This document shows, in pieces, positions 49,757-58,421 of a stretch of 64,000 nt of DNA. Within the stretch, counting starts at the first letter, position 1, and the number at the start of each line of letters is the position of its first letter. The stretch is taken from NCBI GenBank assembly GCA_020723345.1, contig DYJA01000009.1:1-64000 (forward strand), in the 5' to 3' direction. The position numbers were made by a program, and so were the translations under genes. A model generated the notes under the pieces. The model worked only from the letters and a program-made list of their open reading frames with translations. It was not told where the DNA came from and searched no databases. Source of the stretch: Candidatus Aquidulcis sp. GTDB lineage: Bacteria > Chloroflexota > Anaerolineae > UBA4142.

Positions 49757-49826
49757 TGTGTGAAACGTGATGCGTGATGCGTGTTGCGTGAATGAGATAC
49801 GGAACACGCAACACGCAATACGTAAA
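49757..49826. repeat. Heptamer-word hairpin before E1 alpha
   Basis: tgtgaaa, cgtgatg, cgtgatg, cgtgttg, cgtgaat then aacacgc, aacacgc, aatacgt. It fills the gap and precedes the E1 alpha start. Confidence 0.8.
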
Positions 49827-49838
49827 TTGGTGAAACGA

Positions 49839-50825
49839 ATGGCTGGGACTAAATCCGATCTCCAAGTTGACCTCGAACAATCGCTCCACATGTATCAACA
49901 GATGGCGAAGATTCGCGCGTTCGAGGAAAAGGTGAACGAACTGTACCAGAGTGCGAAGATGCCGGGTCTCGCGCATCTCTACTCCGGCGAAGAAGCCGTC
50001 GCGGTCGGCGTGTGCGAAGCGCTGCGGCGCGACGATTACATCACGAGCACGCATCGTGGACACGGACATTGCTTGGCGAAAGGCGCGGCGGTCGATCGCA
50101 TGTTCGCGGAATTGTTGGGCAAAGAAGCCGGATACTGTCGCGGCAAAGGCGGTTCGATGCACATCGCCGATCCGGATTCCGGCAATCTCGGCGCGAACGC
50201 GATTGTCGGCGGCAGCGCGGGCATCGCGACCGGCGCGGCGTTCTCGGCAAAGATGCGCGGCACGCCGCAAGTCGTCGCGTGTTTCTTCGGCGACGGCGCG
50301 CTGGGGCAGGGATTGTTGTACGAAGTGATGAACATGGCAGCGCTCTGGAAACTGCCGATCATTTACGTTTGCGAAAACAATTTGTACGGCGAATACACCT
50401 CGGTCGGCGAAACGCTCGCGGGTGAAATCGGCGCGCGCGCCAAGGCGTTCAACATTCCTGCGGAAACGATTGACGGTCAAGACGTGCAACTCGTTTACAT
50501 GACGATGCAGCGACTCGTCGCGCGCGCGCGGCGCGGACAAGGTCCCGCGTTCCTCGAATGTCAAACGTATCGCTATTACGGTCACCACGTCGGCGACATC
50601 AATCGCGCGTACTATCGCTCCAAAGAAGAAGAACGCGAATGGACGACGACGCGCGATCCGCTCCAGGTTTTGTCCGCGCGTTTGATCGCGCAAAAACTGA
50701 CCGACGCGTCGGTATTCGCGCGCATCGAAGCGGACGTGAAAGCCGAAGTGGACGCGGGCGTGCAGTTCGCGCTTGACGCGCCGTACCCCGACGCGCGCGA
50801 GGTGGAGCAGGATGTGTATGCGTGA
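49839..50825 (+). CDS. 2-oxoacid (pyruvate/acetoin-type) dehydrogenase E1 alpha
   Basis: A 328-residue thiamin-diphosphate E1 alpha subunit. YSGEEAVAVGVCEALRRDDYITSTHRGHGH is the N-terminal signature; GKEAGYCRGKGGSMHIADPDSGNLGANAIVGG and CFFGDGALGQGLLYEVMNMAALWKLPIIYVCENNLY form the ThDP/Mg site (GDG...NN). YRYYGHHVGDINRAYYRSKEEE is the C-terminal family block. It forms a heterotetramer with E1 beta and feeds acyl groups to E2. ATG at 49839 selected because upstream codons are repeat-derived (RNTQHAIR). Whether pyruvate or acetoin is used cannot be told from sequence. Confidence 0.9.
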   Translation: MAGTKSDLQVDLEQSLHMYQQMAKIRAFEEKVNELYQSAKMPGLAHLYSGEEAVAVGVCEALRRDDYITSTHRGHGHCLAKGAAVDRMFAELLGKEAGYCRGKGGSMHIADPDSGNLGANAIVGGSAGIATGAAFSAKMRGTPQVVACFFGDGALGQGLLYEVMNMAALWKLPIIYVCENNLYGEYTSVGETLAGEIGARAKAFNIPAETIDGQDVQLVYMTMQRLVARARRGQGPAFLECQTYRYYGHHVGDINRAYYRSKEEEREWTTTRDPLQVLSARLIAQKLTDASVFARIEADVKAEVDAGVQFALDAPYPDAREVEQDVYA

Positions 50826-50882
50826 GGACGTGAAACGCGAAACGTGATGCGTGATCACGTATCACGCATCACGTTTCACGTT
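50824..50882. repeat. Heptamer-word hairpin between E1 alpha and E1 beta
   Basis: cgtgaaa, cgcgaaa, cgtgatg, cgtgatc then acgtatc, acgcatc, acgtttc, acgttgcc; no loop. Confidence 0.82.
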
Positions 50883-50896
50883 GCCAAGGATCTGAA

Positions 50897-51886
50897 ATGT
50901 CTGAGGAAAGAGAACTCACTTTTGCCGAAGCGATCCGCGAAGCGCTCGCGGAAGAAATGCGGCGCGATTCGCGCGTCTTTATCATCGGCGAAGATGTGGC
51001 GGAAGCCGGAACGCCGTTCAAAGTGTTGTCCGGTCTCGTCGAAGAATTCGGCAAAGACCGCGTGATTGATACGCCGATCTCCGAGCCGGGTTTTTCCGGC
51101 ATCGGCGTCGGCGCGGCGATGACTGGAATGCGTCCCGTCGTCGATCTGATGTTCGGTGATTTTCTCACGCTCGCGATGGATCAAATCGTCAATCAAGCCG
51201 CGAAGGTCTCCTACATGTCCGGCGGCAAACTTCACGCGCCGATGGTTTTTCGCACGACGCTCGGCGCGACGCGGCGTTCTGCCGCGCAGCACTCGCAGAG
51301 TTTACACGCGTGGGTCAGCCACATTCCTGGGCTGCAAGTCGTGCTGCCGTCCACGCCGTACGACGCAAAGGGTTTGCTCAAGACCGCGATTCGCGACGAC
51401 AATCCCGTTGTCTTTTTTGAAGACAAGATGATGTACAAAATGAAGGGCGTTGTTCCGGCGGACGATTACACGATTCCGTTCGGCGTCGCGGACATCAAGC
51501 GCGCGGGCAGCGACATCACAATCGTCGCGACGAGTTCGATGGTGCAGGTCGCGCTTGGCGCGGCAAAGATGCTCGACGAAATCGGGATCGGCGCGGAAGT
51601 GATCGATCCACGCACGACATTCCCGCTCGACAAAGCGGCGCTGATCGAATCGGCGAAGAAAACCGCGCGCGCGATTGTCGTGGACGAGGGGTACGAGCGG
51701 TACGGCGTGACGGCGGAAATTGCGTCGGTGATCGCCGACGGCGCGTTCTACTATCTCGATGCGCCGGTCAAGCGTATGGGCGCGCTCGACGTGCCAATCC
51801 CATTCTCGCCCGCGCTGGAAGACTTGACGGTACCGACGGAGCAAAGTGTGTTTGAGATGGCGAGGCGGTTGTGTGGGAAGACGTGA
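50897..51886 (+). CDS. 2-oxoacid dehydrogenase E1 beta
   Basis: A 329-residue E1 beta. LTFAEAIREALAEEMRRDSRVFIIGEDVAEAGTPFKV is the N-terminal start; DTPISEPGFSGIGVGAAMTGMRPVVDLMFGDF and QIVNQAAKVSYMSGGKLHAPMVFR form the core; the C-terminal transketolase-like half (GAEVIDPRTTFPLDK, RYGVTAEIASVIADGAFYYL) ends with VPTEQSVFEMARRLC. Full length. Starts 15 bases after a hairpin and ends before the M24 gene in another repeat. Confidence 0.92.
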   Translation: MSEERELTFAEAIREALAEEMRRDSRVFIIGEDVAEAGTPFKVLSGLVEEFGKDRVIDTPISEPGFSGIGVGAAMTGMRPVVDLMFGDFLTLAMDQIVNQAAKVSYMSGGKLHAPMVFRTTLGATRRSAAQHSQSLHAWVSHIPGLQVVLPSTPYDAKGLLKTAIRDDNPVVFFEDKMMYKMKGVVPADDYTIPFGVADIKRAGSDITIVATSSMVQVALGAAKMLDEIGIGAEVIDPRTTFPLDKAALIESAKKTARAIVVDEGYERYGVTAEIASVIADGAFYYLDAPVKRMGALDVPIPFSPALEDLTVPTEQSVFEMARRLCGKT

Positions 51887-51958
51887 TGCGTGAGACGTGT
51901 TTCGTGATGCGTGATGCGTGACTCGTGATCACGCATCACGCATCACGCATCACGATTG
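51885..51958. repeat. Longest heptamer-word hairpin (11 units)
   Basis: cgtgatg, cgtgaga, cgtgttt, cgtgatg, cgtgatg, cgtgact, cgtgatc, then acgcatc three times and acgattg: eleven 7-nt units in register, the second part complementary to the first. Clearest example of the class; only 26 bases remain before the next start codon. Confidence 0.85.
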
Positions 51959-51983
51959 GAACATTCAGACTGCGAGGTGAAAA

Positions 51984-53276
51984 ATGGCAATCAAAACCTA
52001 CGGCACGATGGCAGTAGATTGGGAAGCGCGCATTGACTTTGATCGTTTGCGCCGCGAACGATTGGCGCGCGCGAAAAAGTTGCTCAAAGAATCCGAAATG
52101 GGCGCGTTGCTCTGTTTCGATATGAACAACGTGCGCTACATCACCGCGACGCACATCGGCACGTGGGCGCAGGACAAGGTGAATCGCTTTACGCTTTTGC
52201 CGCAAGACGACGAGCCGATCTTGTGGGATTTCGGTTCCGCGGCGAAGCATCACCAACTCTACGCGCCGTGGCTCGGCGAGAAAAGATCGCGCGCGGGCAT
52301 TTCGCTGCTGCGCGGCGCGATGTCGCCGGAGATGGGGCGCGCGGAAGATGTCGCGCGCAAAATCAAAATCGAACTGCGCGAGCGCGGCTTGGACAAAGAA
52401 CCGCTCGGCGTGGACATCGCCGAAGTGCCGGTGCTGTTCGCGCTGCAAAAAGAAGGGCTGAAAATCGTCGACGGTCAGCAATTGATGTCGGATGCGCGCC
52501 TCATCAAAACGCAAGACGAAATCGCGCTGCTGACGCACGCCGCCGGGCAAGTGGACGCCGCGTACGACGAACTCTATCGCGCGATGAAACCAGGGATGCG
52601 CGAGAACGAAGCGGTCGGGATCGTCAGCAAAGTTTTGTACGACCTGGGTTCGGAGTACGTCGAAGCGGTGAACGCGATTTCCGGCGAGCGCTGCAATCCG
52701 CATCCGCACGTTTTTTCGGATCGGATGCTGCGCCCCGGCGATCCGGTGTACTACGACGTGCTGCAATCGTACATGGGCTATCGCACGTGTTACTATCGCA
52801 CGTTCGTCATCGGCTACGCGTCGCAGGCGATAGTGGACGCGTACAAACGCTGCCGCGACTATCTCGACGCGGCGATTGATCTCGTGCGCCCCGGTTGCAC
52901 GACCGGACAGATCGCGTCAATCTGGCCCCAAGCGACCGAGTTTGGTTTTCCGAACGAAGAAGCCGCGTTCGCGTTGCAGTACGGTCATGGCGTCGGTCTC
53001 GCGATCTGGGAAAAGCCGGTGATCAGTCGTCTCGTTTCGATTGATCATCCTATCGAGATCAAACCTGGGATGGTCTTTGCGCTCGAAACGTACTGGCCCT
53101 CGACCGATGGTTGGAGTGCGGCGCGCATTGAAGAAGAAATCGTCGTCACCGAAACCGGACACGAGATCATCACGCGCTTTCCCGCGAACGATCTCATGGT
53201 TGCCGGTCATCACTATTACACTGCGACCGGTCCCCTGCCGACGACGCGGACGCACGAACCAGTGAGCAGTAAATAG
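51984..53276 (+). CDS. M24 (Xaa-Pro peptidase-like) protein with an altered metal site
   Basis: A 430-residue creatinase/prolidase-fold protein. The N-terminal domain (ALLCFDMNNVRYITATHIGTWAQDK) and C-terminal pita-bread domain are complete: GDPVYYDVLQSYMGYRTCYYRTF, LQYGHGVGLAIWE, GMVFALETYWPSTDGWSAARIEEEIVVTE. The His and both Glu ligands are present, but the second Asp of the usual D-x(10)-D pair is Tyr (CYYRTF where CSDxTRTF is expected). So it may be a non-peptidase member such as the DddP- or ectoine-hydrolase-like relatives. It sits between E1 beta and E2, an unusual position. Confidence 0.8.
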   Translation: MAIKTYGTMAVDWEARIDFDRLRRERLARAKKLLKESEMGALLCFDMNNVRYITATHIGTWAQDKVNRFTLLPQDDEPILWDFGSAAKHHQLYAPWLGEKRSRAGISLLRGAMSPEMGRAEDVARKIKIELRERGLDKEPLGVDIAEVPVLFALQKEGLKIVDGQQLMSDARLIKTQDEIALLTHAAGQVDAAYDELYRAMKPGMRENEAVGIVSKVLYDLGSEYVEAVNAISGERCNPHPHVFSDRMLRPGDPVYYDVLQSYMGYRTCYYRTFVIGYASQAIVDAYKRCRDYLDAAIDLVRPGCTTGQIASIWPQATEFGFPNEEAAFALQYGHGVGLAIWEKPVISRLVSIDHPIEIKPGMVFALETYWPSTDGWSAARIEEEIVVTETGHEIITRFPANDLMVAGHHYYTATGPLPTTRTHEPVSSK

Positions 53277-53360
53277 TGAACAGTCAACAGTGTTCAGTAT
53301 CCAGCATTCAGTTTTCAGTGCGACAACTGAACACTGAATACTGAATACTGGATACTTGGA
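53274..53360. repeat. CAGTGAA heptamer hairpin before E2
   Basis: cagtgag, cagtaaa, tagtgaa, cagtcaa, cagtgtt, cagtatc, cagcatt, cagtttt then ctgaaca, ctgaata, ctgaata, ctggata. About 12 units at a 7-nt period. Confidence 0.8.
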
Positions 53361-53366
53361 GTAGAC

Positions 53367-54614
53367 TTGCCAACAAACGTGATAATGCCCGCGCTCGAAA
53401 TGGCGCAGGACAGCGGAAAAATCTTGCGCTGGCTGAATGCGGAAGGCGTACCGGTCGTGAAGGGCGAACCGATCATGGAGATCGAAACCGACAAGGTGAC
53501 GGTTGAGATCGAAGCGCCCGCGTCCGGCACGCTCGCGCGCGTCACCGCGCGCGCAGGCGACGTGATTCCGGTCGGACAGACAATCGCGCTGATTCTCGCG
53601 CCAGGCGAAAGCATCCAGAGCGGAGTGGCGGTTTCTGCCGCGCAGTCGAAGGATGCGGTCATCGCGTCGCCGGTCGCGCGCAAGATCGCGGACGAGCATC
53701 ACGTCGATCTCTCTCGCGTCAAACCGCAAGGCGGGCGAATTGAGAAATCGGACGTGGAGGCGTATCTTGAAGCGACCGCCGACCGCCGACCGCCCACCGC
53801 GTTGGCAAACACACAACGAATTGCGGCATCTCCCAAAGCGCGCCGCCTCGCGCAAGAACGCGGCATCGATCTCGCGACGCTGCGCGGCGCCGGGGCCGGC
53901 GGCGCAATTCTCGCCGCCGATGTTCCCACCCCCACCCTCCCCCGTGCCATAGGGGAGGGTGGGGTCTGGCGCGTGATGGCAGAGCGCATGACCACAAGTT
54001 GGACAACCGCGCCGCACTTTTATTTGACGCGCGACGCGAACACGAGTCGTTTGATCGCGTGGCGCGCGAGCGCGAACAAGCGCGCACCGGAAAAAATCAC
54101 GTACACCGATCTGCTCGTCAAGATCGTCGCGGTTGTGCTGCGCCAGCACCCGCGCGTCAACGCGGCGTGGCGCGACGGCGCAATCGCGCTGAACGACGCG
54201 ATCAACATCGGCATCGCGGTCGCAATCGAAGACGGGTTGATCGTGCCGGTGATTCCGCGCGCGGATACGTTGAGCATCGCGGAAATCGCCGCGCGGCGCG
54301 CCGATGTGGTTGCGCGCGCGCAAGCGGGCAAATTGCGGCTCGACGATTTGCAGGGTGGCACGTTCACGCTCAGCAACCTGGGAATGTACGGCGTCGACGC
54401 GTTCCACGCGATTGTGAATCCGCCGCAAGCCGCGCTCCTCGCGGTCGGTCGCATCGCCGAGCGCGTCGTCGCGGTGAACGGTCAGCCCGCGGTCCAACCG
54501 ATGATGACACTGACGCTGTCGTGCGATCATCGCGTCGTGGACGGCGCGCGCGGCGCGCCGTTTTTGAGCGCGGTCGCGAATTTGATCGAAGAGCCATTGG
54601 GGTTGTTGGAGTAA
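53367..54614 (+). CDS. Dihydrolipoamide acyltransferase (E2)
   Basis: A 415-residue E2: lipoyl domain (residues 1-75, lipoyl Lys in EIETDKVTVEI), two peripheral-subunit-binding segments (SPVARKIADEHHVDLSRVKPQGGRIEKSDVEAYL and SPKARRLAQERGIDLATLRGAGAGG), and a catalytic core (GVWRVMAERMTTSWTTAPHFYLTRDAN ... LSCDHRVVDGARGAPFL with the catalytic His and Asp). TTG at 53367 is used; GGAG lies 7 bases upstream. The linker includes an in-frame palindrome CCCCACCCTCCCC / GGGGAGGGTGGGG at 53930-53964 (PTPTLPRAIGEGGV). No E3 gene is in the window. Confidence 0.9.
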   Translation: MPTNVIMPALEMAQDSGKILRWLNAEGVPVVKGEPIMEIETDKVTVEIEAPASGTLARVTARAGDVIPVGQTIALILAPGESIQSGVAVSAAQSKDAVIASPVARKIADEHHVDLSRVKPQGGRIEKSDVEAYLEATADRRPPTALANTQRIAASPKARRLAQERGIDLATLRGAGAGGAILAADVPTPTLPRAIGEGGVWRVMAERMTTSWTTAPHFYLTRDANTSRLIAWRASANKRAPEKITYTDLLVKIVAVVLRQHPRVNAAWRDGAIALNDAINIGIAVAIEDGLIVPVIPRADTLSIAEIAARRADVVARAQAGKLRLDDLQGGTFTLSNLGMYGVDAFHAIVNPPQAALLAVGRIAERVVAVNGQPAVQPMMTLTLSCDHRVVDGARGAPFLSAVANLIEEPLGLLE

Positions 54615-54624
54615 AGTTGCCCCC

Positions 54625-54653
54625 TTGACGTATTCTGGGCGGGGTCATATAAT
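54625..54653 (+). promoter_or_regulatory. Promoter of the LivK-kinase-regulator unit
   Basis: TTGACG 54625-54630, 17-base spacer, TATAAT 54648-54653, 131 bases before the TTG start at 54784; the leader holds the TTGCGAAGGTTGA-type inverted pair at 54680-54735. Confidence 0.72.
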
Positions 54654-54679
54654 TGGCGCAGTTCTGATGGTCAGCCAAC

Positions 54680-54735
54680 CCTTGCGAAAGTTGCCGAGAT
54701 GATCGTTCGCACATTCTAATTCAACCTTCGCAAGG
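54680..54735. repeat. TTGCGAAGGTTGA palindrome, copy 2
   Basis: ccttgcgaaagttg (54679-54693) and caaccttcgcaag (54722-54734) face each other across about 29 bases. Confidence 0.65.
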
Positions 54736-54783
54736 TGAGGTGCGCGCAAGCGAACGACCATTGAGCTTGGAAGGAGGATTTGC

Positions 54784-56055
54784 TTGAAGCCCCGGGACTT
54801 GACACCGGTATGGGCATTGTTGCTCGCCATCTGGGGAATCGGTTGCGCGTCCCAGGGTGTCAGCGCGCCCACTCCGGTCGCGTCTCCTGTCGGACCCATT
54901 CGGGTTGGCGTCGTCACGTCGATCTCTGGCGCGATGGCGGCATTTGGTCAAGCGTCCCTCCAGGGTTACGATCTCGCGCTGCAAGACATCAACGCGAGCG
55001 GCGGCATCCAGGGCAGACCGCTCAAACTCGTTTTCGAAGATGACGGATCAGAGCCGCCGGCTGCCGCCGCCGCCGTCGAAAAATTAGCCACGACCGATCA
55101 AGTTCCTCTCGTCATCGGCGCGTACTCCAGCTCTGCCACTCTCCTCGCGGCGGGCATGGCAGAGCGCCATCAAATTCCTCTCATCATTCCGATTGCCGCC
55201 GCCGACGAAATTACCCGGCAAGGGTATCGTTGGATTTTTCGGATCAACGCGCCCTCGGAAGTTTTCACCCAAACGCTTTTCGATTTTATGGAACAGGCGG
55301 AACGAAGCATCGCCGAAGCGAAGACGGATCGCCCGGTACGCTTGGCAATCGTTTTCGAAAACACCGCATTCGGCACGAGTGTCGCCGAAGCCGCCGAACG
55401 CCAAGCGCGCGCGCGTCGCATGTCCGTCGTCGCGTATCAGGCGTATCGCGCCGAAGCGAACGATTTCATCGCGCTGCTCCAAGAGATCAAGCAAGCCCAG
55501 CCCCAGGTTGTCTTGTTCGTCTCGTATCTCGACAGTGCGATCGCGTTGATGACGCAAAGTCGCGCAGTTGATTTGAATCCGCGCATGTTCGCGGCGGCGG
55601 GCGCGGGTTTCGGTTTGCCGGATTTTCCGCGCGCAGCCGGTGCGGCAGCCGAGTACTCCATTTCGGTGACGCAGTGGACGCCGGACGTGAAATGGCAAGG
55701 CGCGGGTGAATTCGCGCGGCGATTCAAAGACAAGTACGGTTACCTGCCGCAATATCATAGCGCGCAAACCTACGCCGCGCTCCAGGTCGCCGCCGACGCG
55801 CTGCGCCGCGCCAGCAGTTTGGATCGCAAAGATATCCGGGCGGCGCTTCAGTCCACCGATTTGAACACCATCGCCGGTCGCGTTCGCTTCGACAACACCG
55901 GGCAGAATCAGCACACGATGCTGCTCACTCAAATTATCGACGGACAATTCGTGACGGTTTATCCCTCCGATGTCGCCGCGCGTGCGCCGGTGTATCCGAT
56001 TCCGGCGTGGCAGCAGCGTCCATCGGCGATGATCGGGAGCGGCAAGGCGCCATGA
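54784..56055 (+). CDS. LivK-type branched-chain amino acid/amide-binding protein
   Basis: A 423-residue periplasmic-binding-fold protein: lipoprotein-like signal (LLLAIWGIGCA, lipobox Cys about 22), then the Peripla_BP_6 domain (IRVGVVTSISGAMAAFGQASLQGYDLALQDINASGGIQGRPLKLVFEDDGSEP, NDFIALLQEIKQAQPQVVLFVSYLDSA, YHSAQTYAALQVAADALRRASS). TTG at 54784 is fixed by AAGGAGG 5 bases upstream. Its stop overlaps the kinase start (ATGA), so it probably delivers ligand to that kinase rather than to a permease. Confidence 0.85.
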   Translation: MKPRDLTPVWALLLAIWGIGCASQGVSAPTPVASPVGPIRVGVVTSISGAMAAFGQASLQGYDLALQDINASGGIQGRPLKLVFEDDGSEPPAAAAAVEKLATTDQVPLVIGAYSSSATLLAAGMAERHQIPLIIPIAAADEITRQGYRWIFRINAPSEVFTQTLFDFMEQAERSIAEAKTDRPVRLAIVFENTAFGTSVAEAAERQARARRMSVVAYQAYRAEANDFIALLQEIKQAQPQVVLFVSYLDSAIALMTQSRAVDLNPRMFAAAGAGFGLPDFPRAAGAAAEYSISVTQWTPDVKWQGAGEFARRFKDKYGYLPQYHSAQTYAALQVAADALRRASSLDRKDIRAALQSTDLNTIAGRVRFDNTGQNQHTMLLTQIIDGQFVTVYPSDVAARAPVYPIPAWQQRPSAMIGSGKAP

Positions 56056-58421
56056 ACGCGTCACGCTTCGTAGGGCAATTTTCCAAATTGCCGGGACAAT
56101 GGATTCGCTCCGCTCACCACACGTTTTCAAAATTGTCCTACCGGATTCAGGCGTTGTTCGTTTTCTTCGCGCTCGCCTTGCTCATCCTGGTCGGGGCGCT
56201 TTTGATTTATCTTTCCTTCCTCGCCCAGCGCGACGCCATCGCGCGCACGCAGAGCGAAATCGCGCGGCGCGCGGCGCTGGAGGTTTCCGCGTCGCTCGAA
56301 ACGATCGAGCAAAGTTTGATCGTGCTCGCGCAAACCGGCGGACTTGCCGATCTGAATTCGGACGATCAACGCCGCGCGCTGACGCGCCTCGCCGAAACGC
56401 TGCGGACGCTCGACGAACTGACGTACGTGGACGCGCTGGGACGCGAGCGCGTCAAGGTGTCGCCCTATCACACGTTTACCGCGAGCGAACTGGGCGTCCA
56501 GTCGAACGCCGATGGATTTCGCCAGGCGATGCGCGGCAAACGTTACTTGAGCGATGTCAGTTTTTCCGCGTACAGCGGGCAACCCGTCGTGTCGTTGGCG
56601 ATTCCGATTTCTGATTTGCGGCAAGAGACGGTCGGCGTGTTGATGGCGCAAGTCAACTTTCGGCAAATCTGGAACACCGTGACCGGTCTGCAAGTGGGCC
56701 GCGCCGGTTACGCGTACGTCGTGGACGAACAAGGTCGCTTGATCGCGTACCGCGATATTTCGCTCGCGCTGCGCCACGAAGATCAAAGCCAATCGCCGAC
56801 GGTTGCGGCGTTTTTGCAGGGACATCCGGCGACGGCGGAATATCGCGGCTTGACCGGCGCGGCGGTGCTCGGCGCGCAAACGCCGATTGACGATACGCCG
56901 TGGGCGGTCGTCGTCGAATTGCCCGCCGACGAAGCATACGCGGACTTGTATCGCATGACCTGGTTTCTGGGCGCGCTGCTCGTCGGCGCAATTGTCGCGG
57001 CGGCGGCGACCGGTCGTTATTTGGCGGGCTATATCGTTCGACCGATTCAGGTTTTGCAAAGCGGCGCGGCGACGATTGGGCGCGGCGATCTCGATCACAC
57101 GATCAATCTCCAAACCGGCGACGAGATCCAAACTTTGGCGGAAGCGTTCAACACGATGGCGCGCAATCTGCGCGCGTCCCAAGCGGAGATCGAACGCTGG
57201 AATCGCCAACTCGAAGCATTGGTCGAAGAACGAACGGCGGCGTTGCAGCGCGCGAACCTGCAACTCAAAGCGGTCGCGCGCATTTCGCAATCGATCAGCG
57301 CGGCAGCCGCGCTCCCCGACGCGTTGAACGCGATTGCCGAGGCGTCGCGCGCGGTGCTCGGCGCGGGACGCTGCGCGATCTTCTTGCTCGACGCCGGGAC
57401 GAATGAATTGCGCTGCGTCCTCGCGCAAGGACTGTCGCCGACGTACGTGAACTTGGTCAGCGAAACTTATCCGGAGATTCCGGCGGCGCGCGTGATGCAA
57501 GCGCGGCAGCCGATGGTGATTCGCGACGCCGCGAACGATCCGCGCCTTGCCGCGATCCACGCGGCGATCCGCGCCGAGGGCTACCACTCGGTCGCGCTGT
57601 TGCCGCTGGCGTTCGGCGACGAAAGTTTGGGGATGCTCGCGTTCTATCACGAAACCGAGCGCGCGTACAGCGCGCACGATCTCGAACTCGCGCAGACGTT
57701 CGCGAATCAAGCCGCGATCGCGATCAAGAACGCGCGCCTGCTCGATTCGATCCGCGAGGTCGCGACGCTCGAAGAACGCAACCGGCTCGCGCGCGAAATT
57801 CACGACACACTCGCGCAGGGCTTGACCGGCATCGTCGTACAGTTGGAAGCCGCCGAGCGCGTCGCCGCCAAGCAACCCGAGCGCGCAACCTCCGGTTTGG
57901 ATCGCGCCAAGAAATTGGCGCGGCACTGTTTGGAAGAAGCGCGGCGTTCGTTGTGGAATCTGCGCCCCACGCCGCTGGAATCGCTCTCGCTGTTCCAGGC
58001 ATTGAGCCAGGAAGCCGCGCGCATCAACGAGCAGGATGGCTTGCGCGTCGATCTTTCGCTGTTCGGCGAAGAACGCCGTTTGCCGCCCAACGTCGAATTG
58101 AATCTTTTCCGCATCGCGCAAGAGGCGTTGACGAACGTACAGCGTCACGCGCGGGCGCGCGCCGCGACCGTGCTCCTGGGATTCGACAACGCGTCCGTCT
58201 CGCTCGTCGTCAGTGATGACGGGATCGGATTGAACGGCGCGAATGACGCGGAACGGCGCGCCGGATTGGGCTTGGTCGGAATGCGCGAACGCGCGCATTT
58301 GCTCGGCGGCGAGTTGAATATCGAAAGCCAAATCGGTCTGGGAACCCGAATCGCGGTCAAGGTGCCGTTGATGATGGTTCCGGAGTTTGTCTATGCCCCC
58401 TATCCGCGTGTTGCTGGCTGA
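56052..58421 (+). CDS. dCACHE-HAMP-GAF histidine kinase
   Basis: A 789-residue membrane kinase: membrane segments about 45-67 and 305-330 bracket an extracytoplasmic sensor (RQAMRGKRYLSDVSFSAYSGQPVVSLAIPI is the dCACHE pattern), then HAMP (YIVRPIQVLQSGAATIGRGDLDHTINLQTGDEIQTL, 330-385), a coiled stalk, a GAF domain (about 425-560) and a HisKA_3 dimerisation domain with phospho-His in EERNRLAREIHDTLAQGLTGI, then the HATPase (EALTNVQRHARAR, DDGIGL, GLGLVGMRERAHLLGG). It overlaps the LivK-like gene and the regulator gene, so the three are coupled. Likely output: the NarL-type regulator next. Confidence 0.9.
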   Translation: MNASRFVGQFSKLPGQWIRSAHHTFSKLSYRIQALFVFFALALLILVGALLIYLSFLAQRDAIARTQSEIARRAALEVSASLETIEQSLIVLAQTGGLADLNSDDQRRALTRLAETLRTLDELTYVDALGRERVKVSPYHTFTASELGVQSNADGFRQAMRGKRYLSDVSFSAYSGQPVVSLAIPISDLRQETVGVLMAQVNFRQIWNTVTGLQVGRAGYAYVVDEQGRLIAYRDISLALRHEDQSQSPTVAAFLQGHPATAEYRGLTGAAVLGAQTPIDDTPWAVVVELPADEAYADLYRMTWFLGALLVGAIVAAAATGRYLAGYIVRPIQVLQSGAATIGRGDLDHTINLQTGDEIQTLAEAFNTMARNLRASQAEIERWNRQLEALVEERTAALQRANLQLKAVARISQSISAAAALPDALNAIAEASRAVLGAGRCAIFLLDAGTNELRCVLAQGLSPTYVNLVSETYPEIPAARVMQARQPMVIRDAANDPRLAAIHAAIRAEGYHSVALLPLAFGDESLGMLAFYHETERAYSAHDLELAQTFANQAAIAIKNARLLDSIREVATLEERNRLAREIHDTLAQGLTGIVVQLEAAERVAAKQPERATSGLDRAKKLARHCLEEARRSLWNLRPTPLESLSLFQALSQEAARINEQDGLRVDLSLFGEERRLPPNVELNLFRIAQEALTNVQRHARARAATVLLGFDNASVSLVVSDDGIGLNGANDAERRAGLGLVGMRERAHLLGGELNIESQIGLGTRIAVKVPLMMVPEFVYAPYPRVAG

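Noticed and set aside
56127..58331. 734-codon open frame antisense to the histidine kinase
   Set aside because: In this GCG/CGC-biased genome stop codons are rare on the opposite strand. The sense frame has clear domains and the antisense product is an Arg/Gln-rich shadow. The same holds for the long antisense frames at 49668-50858 and 52917-54530.
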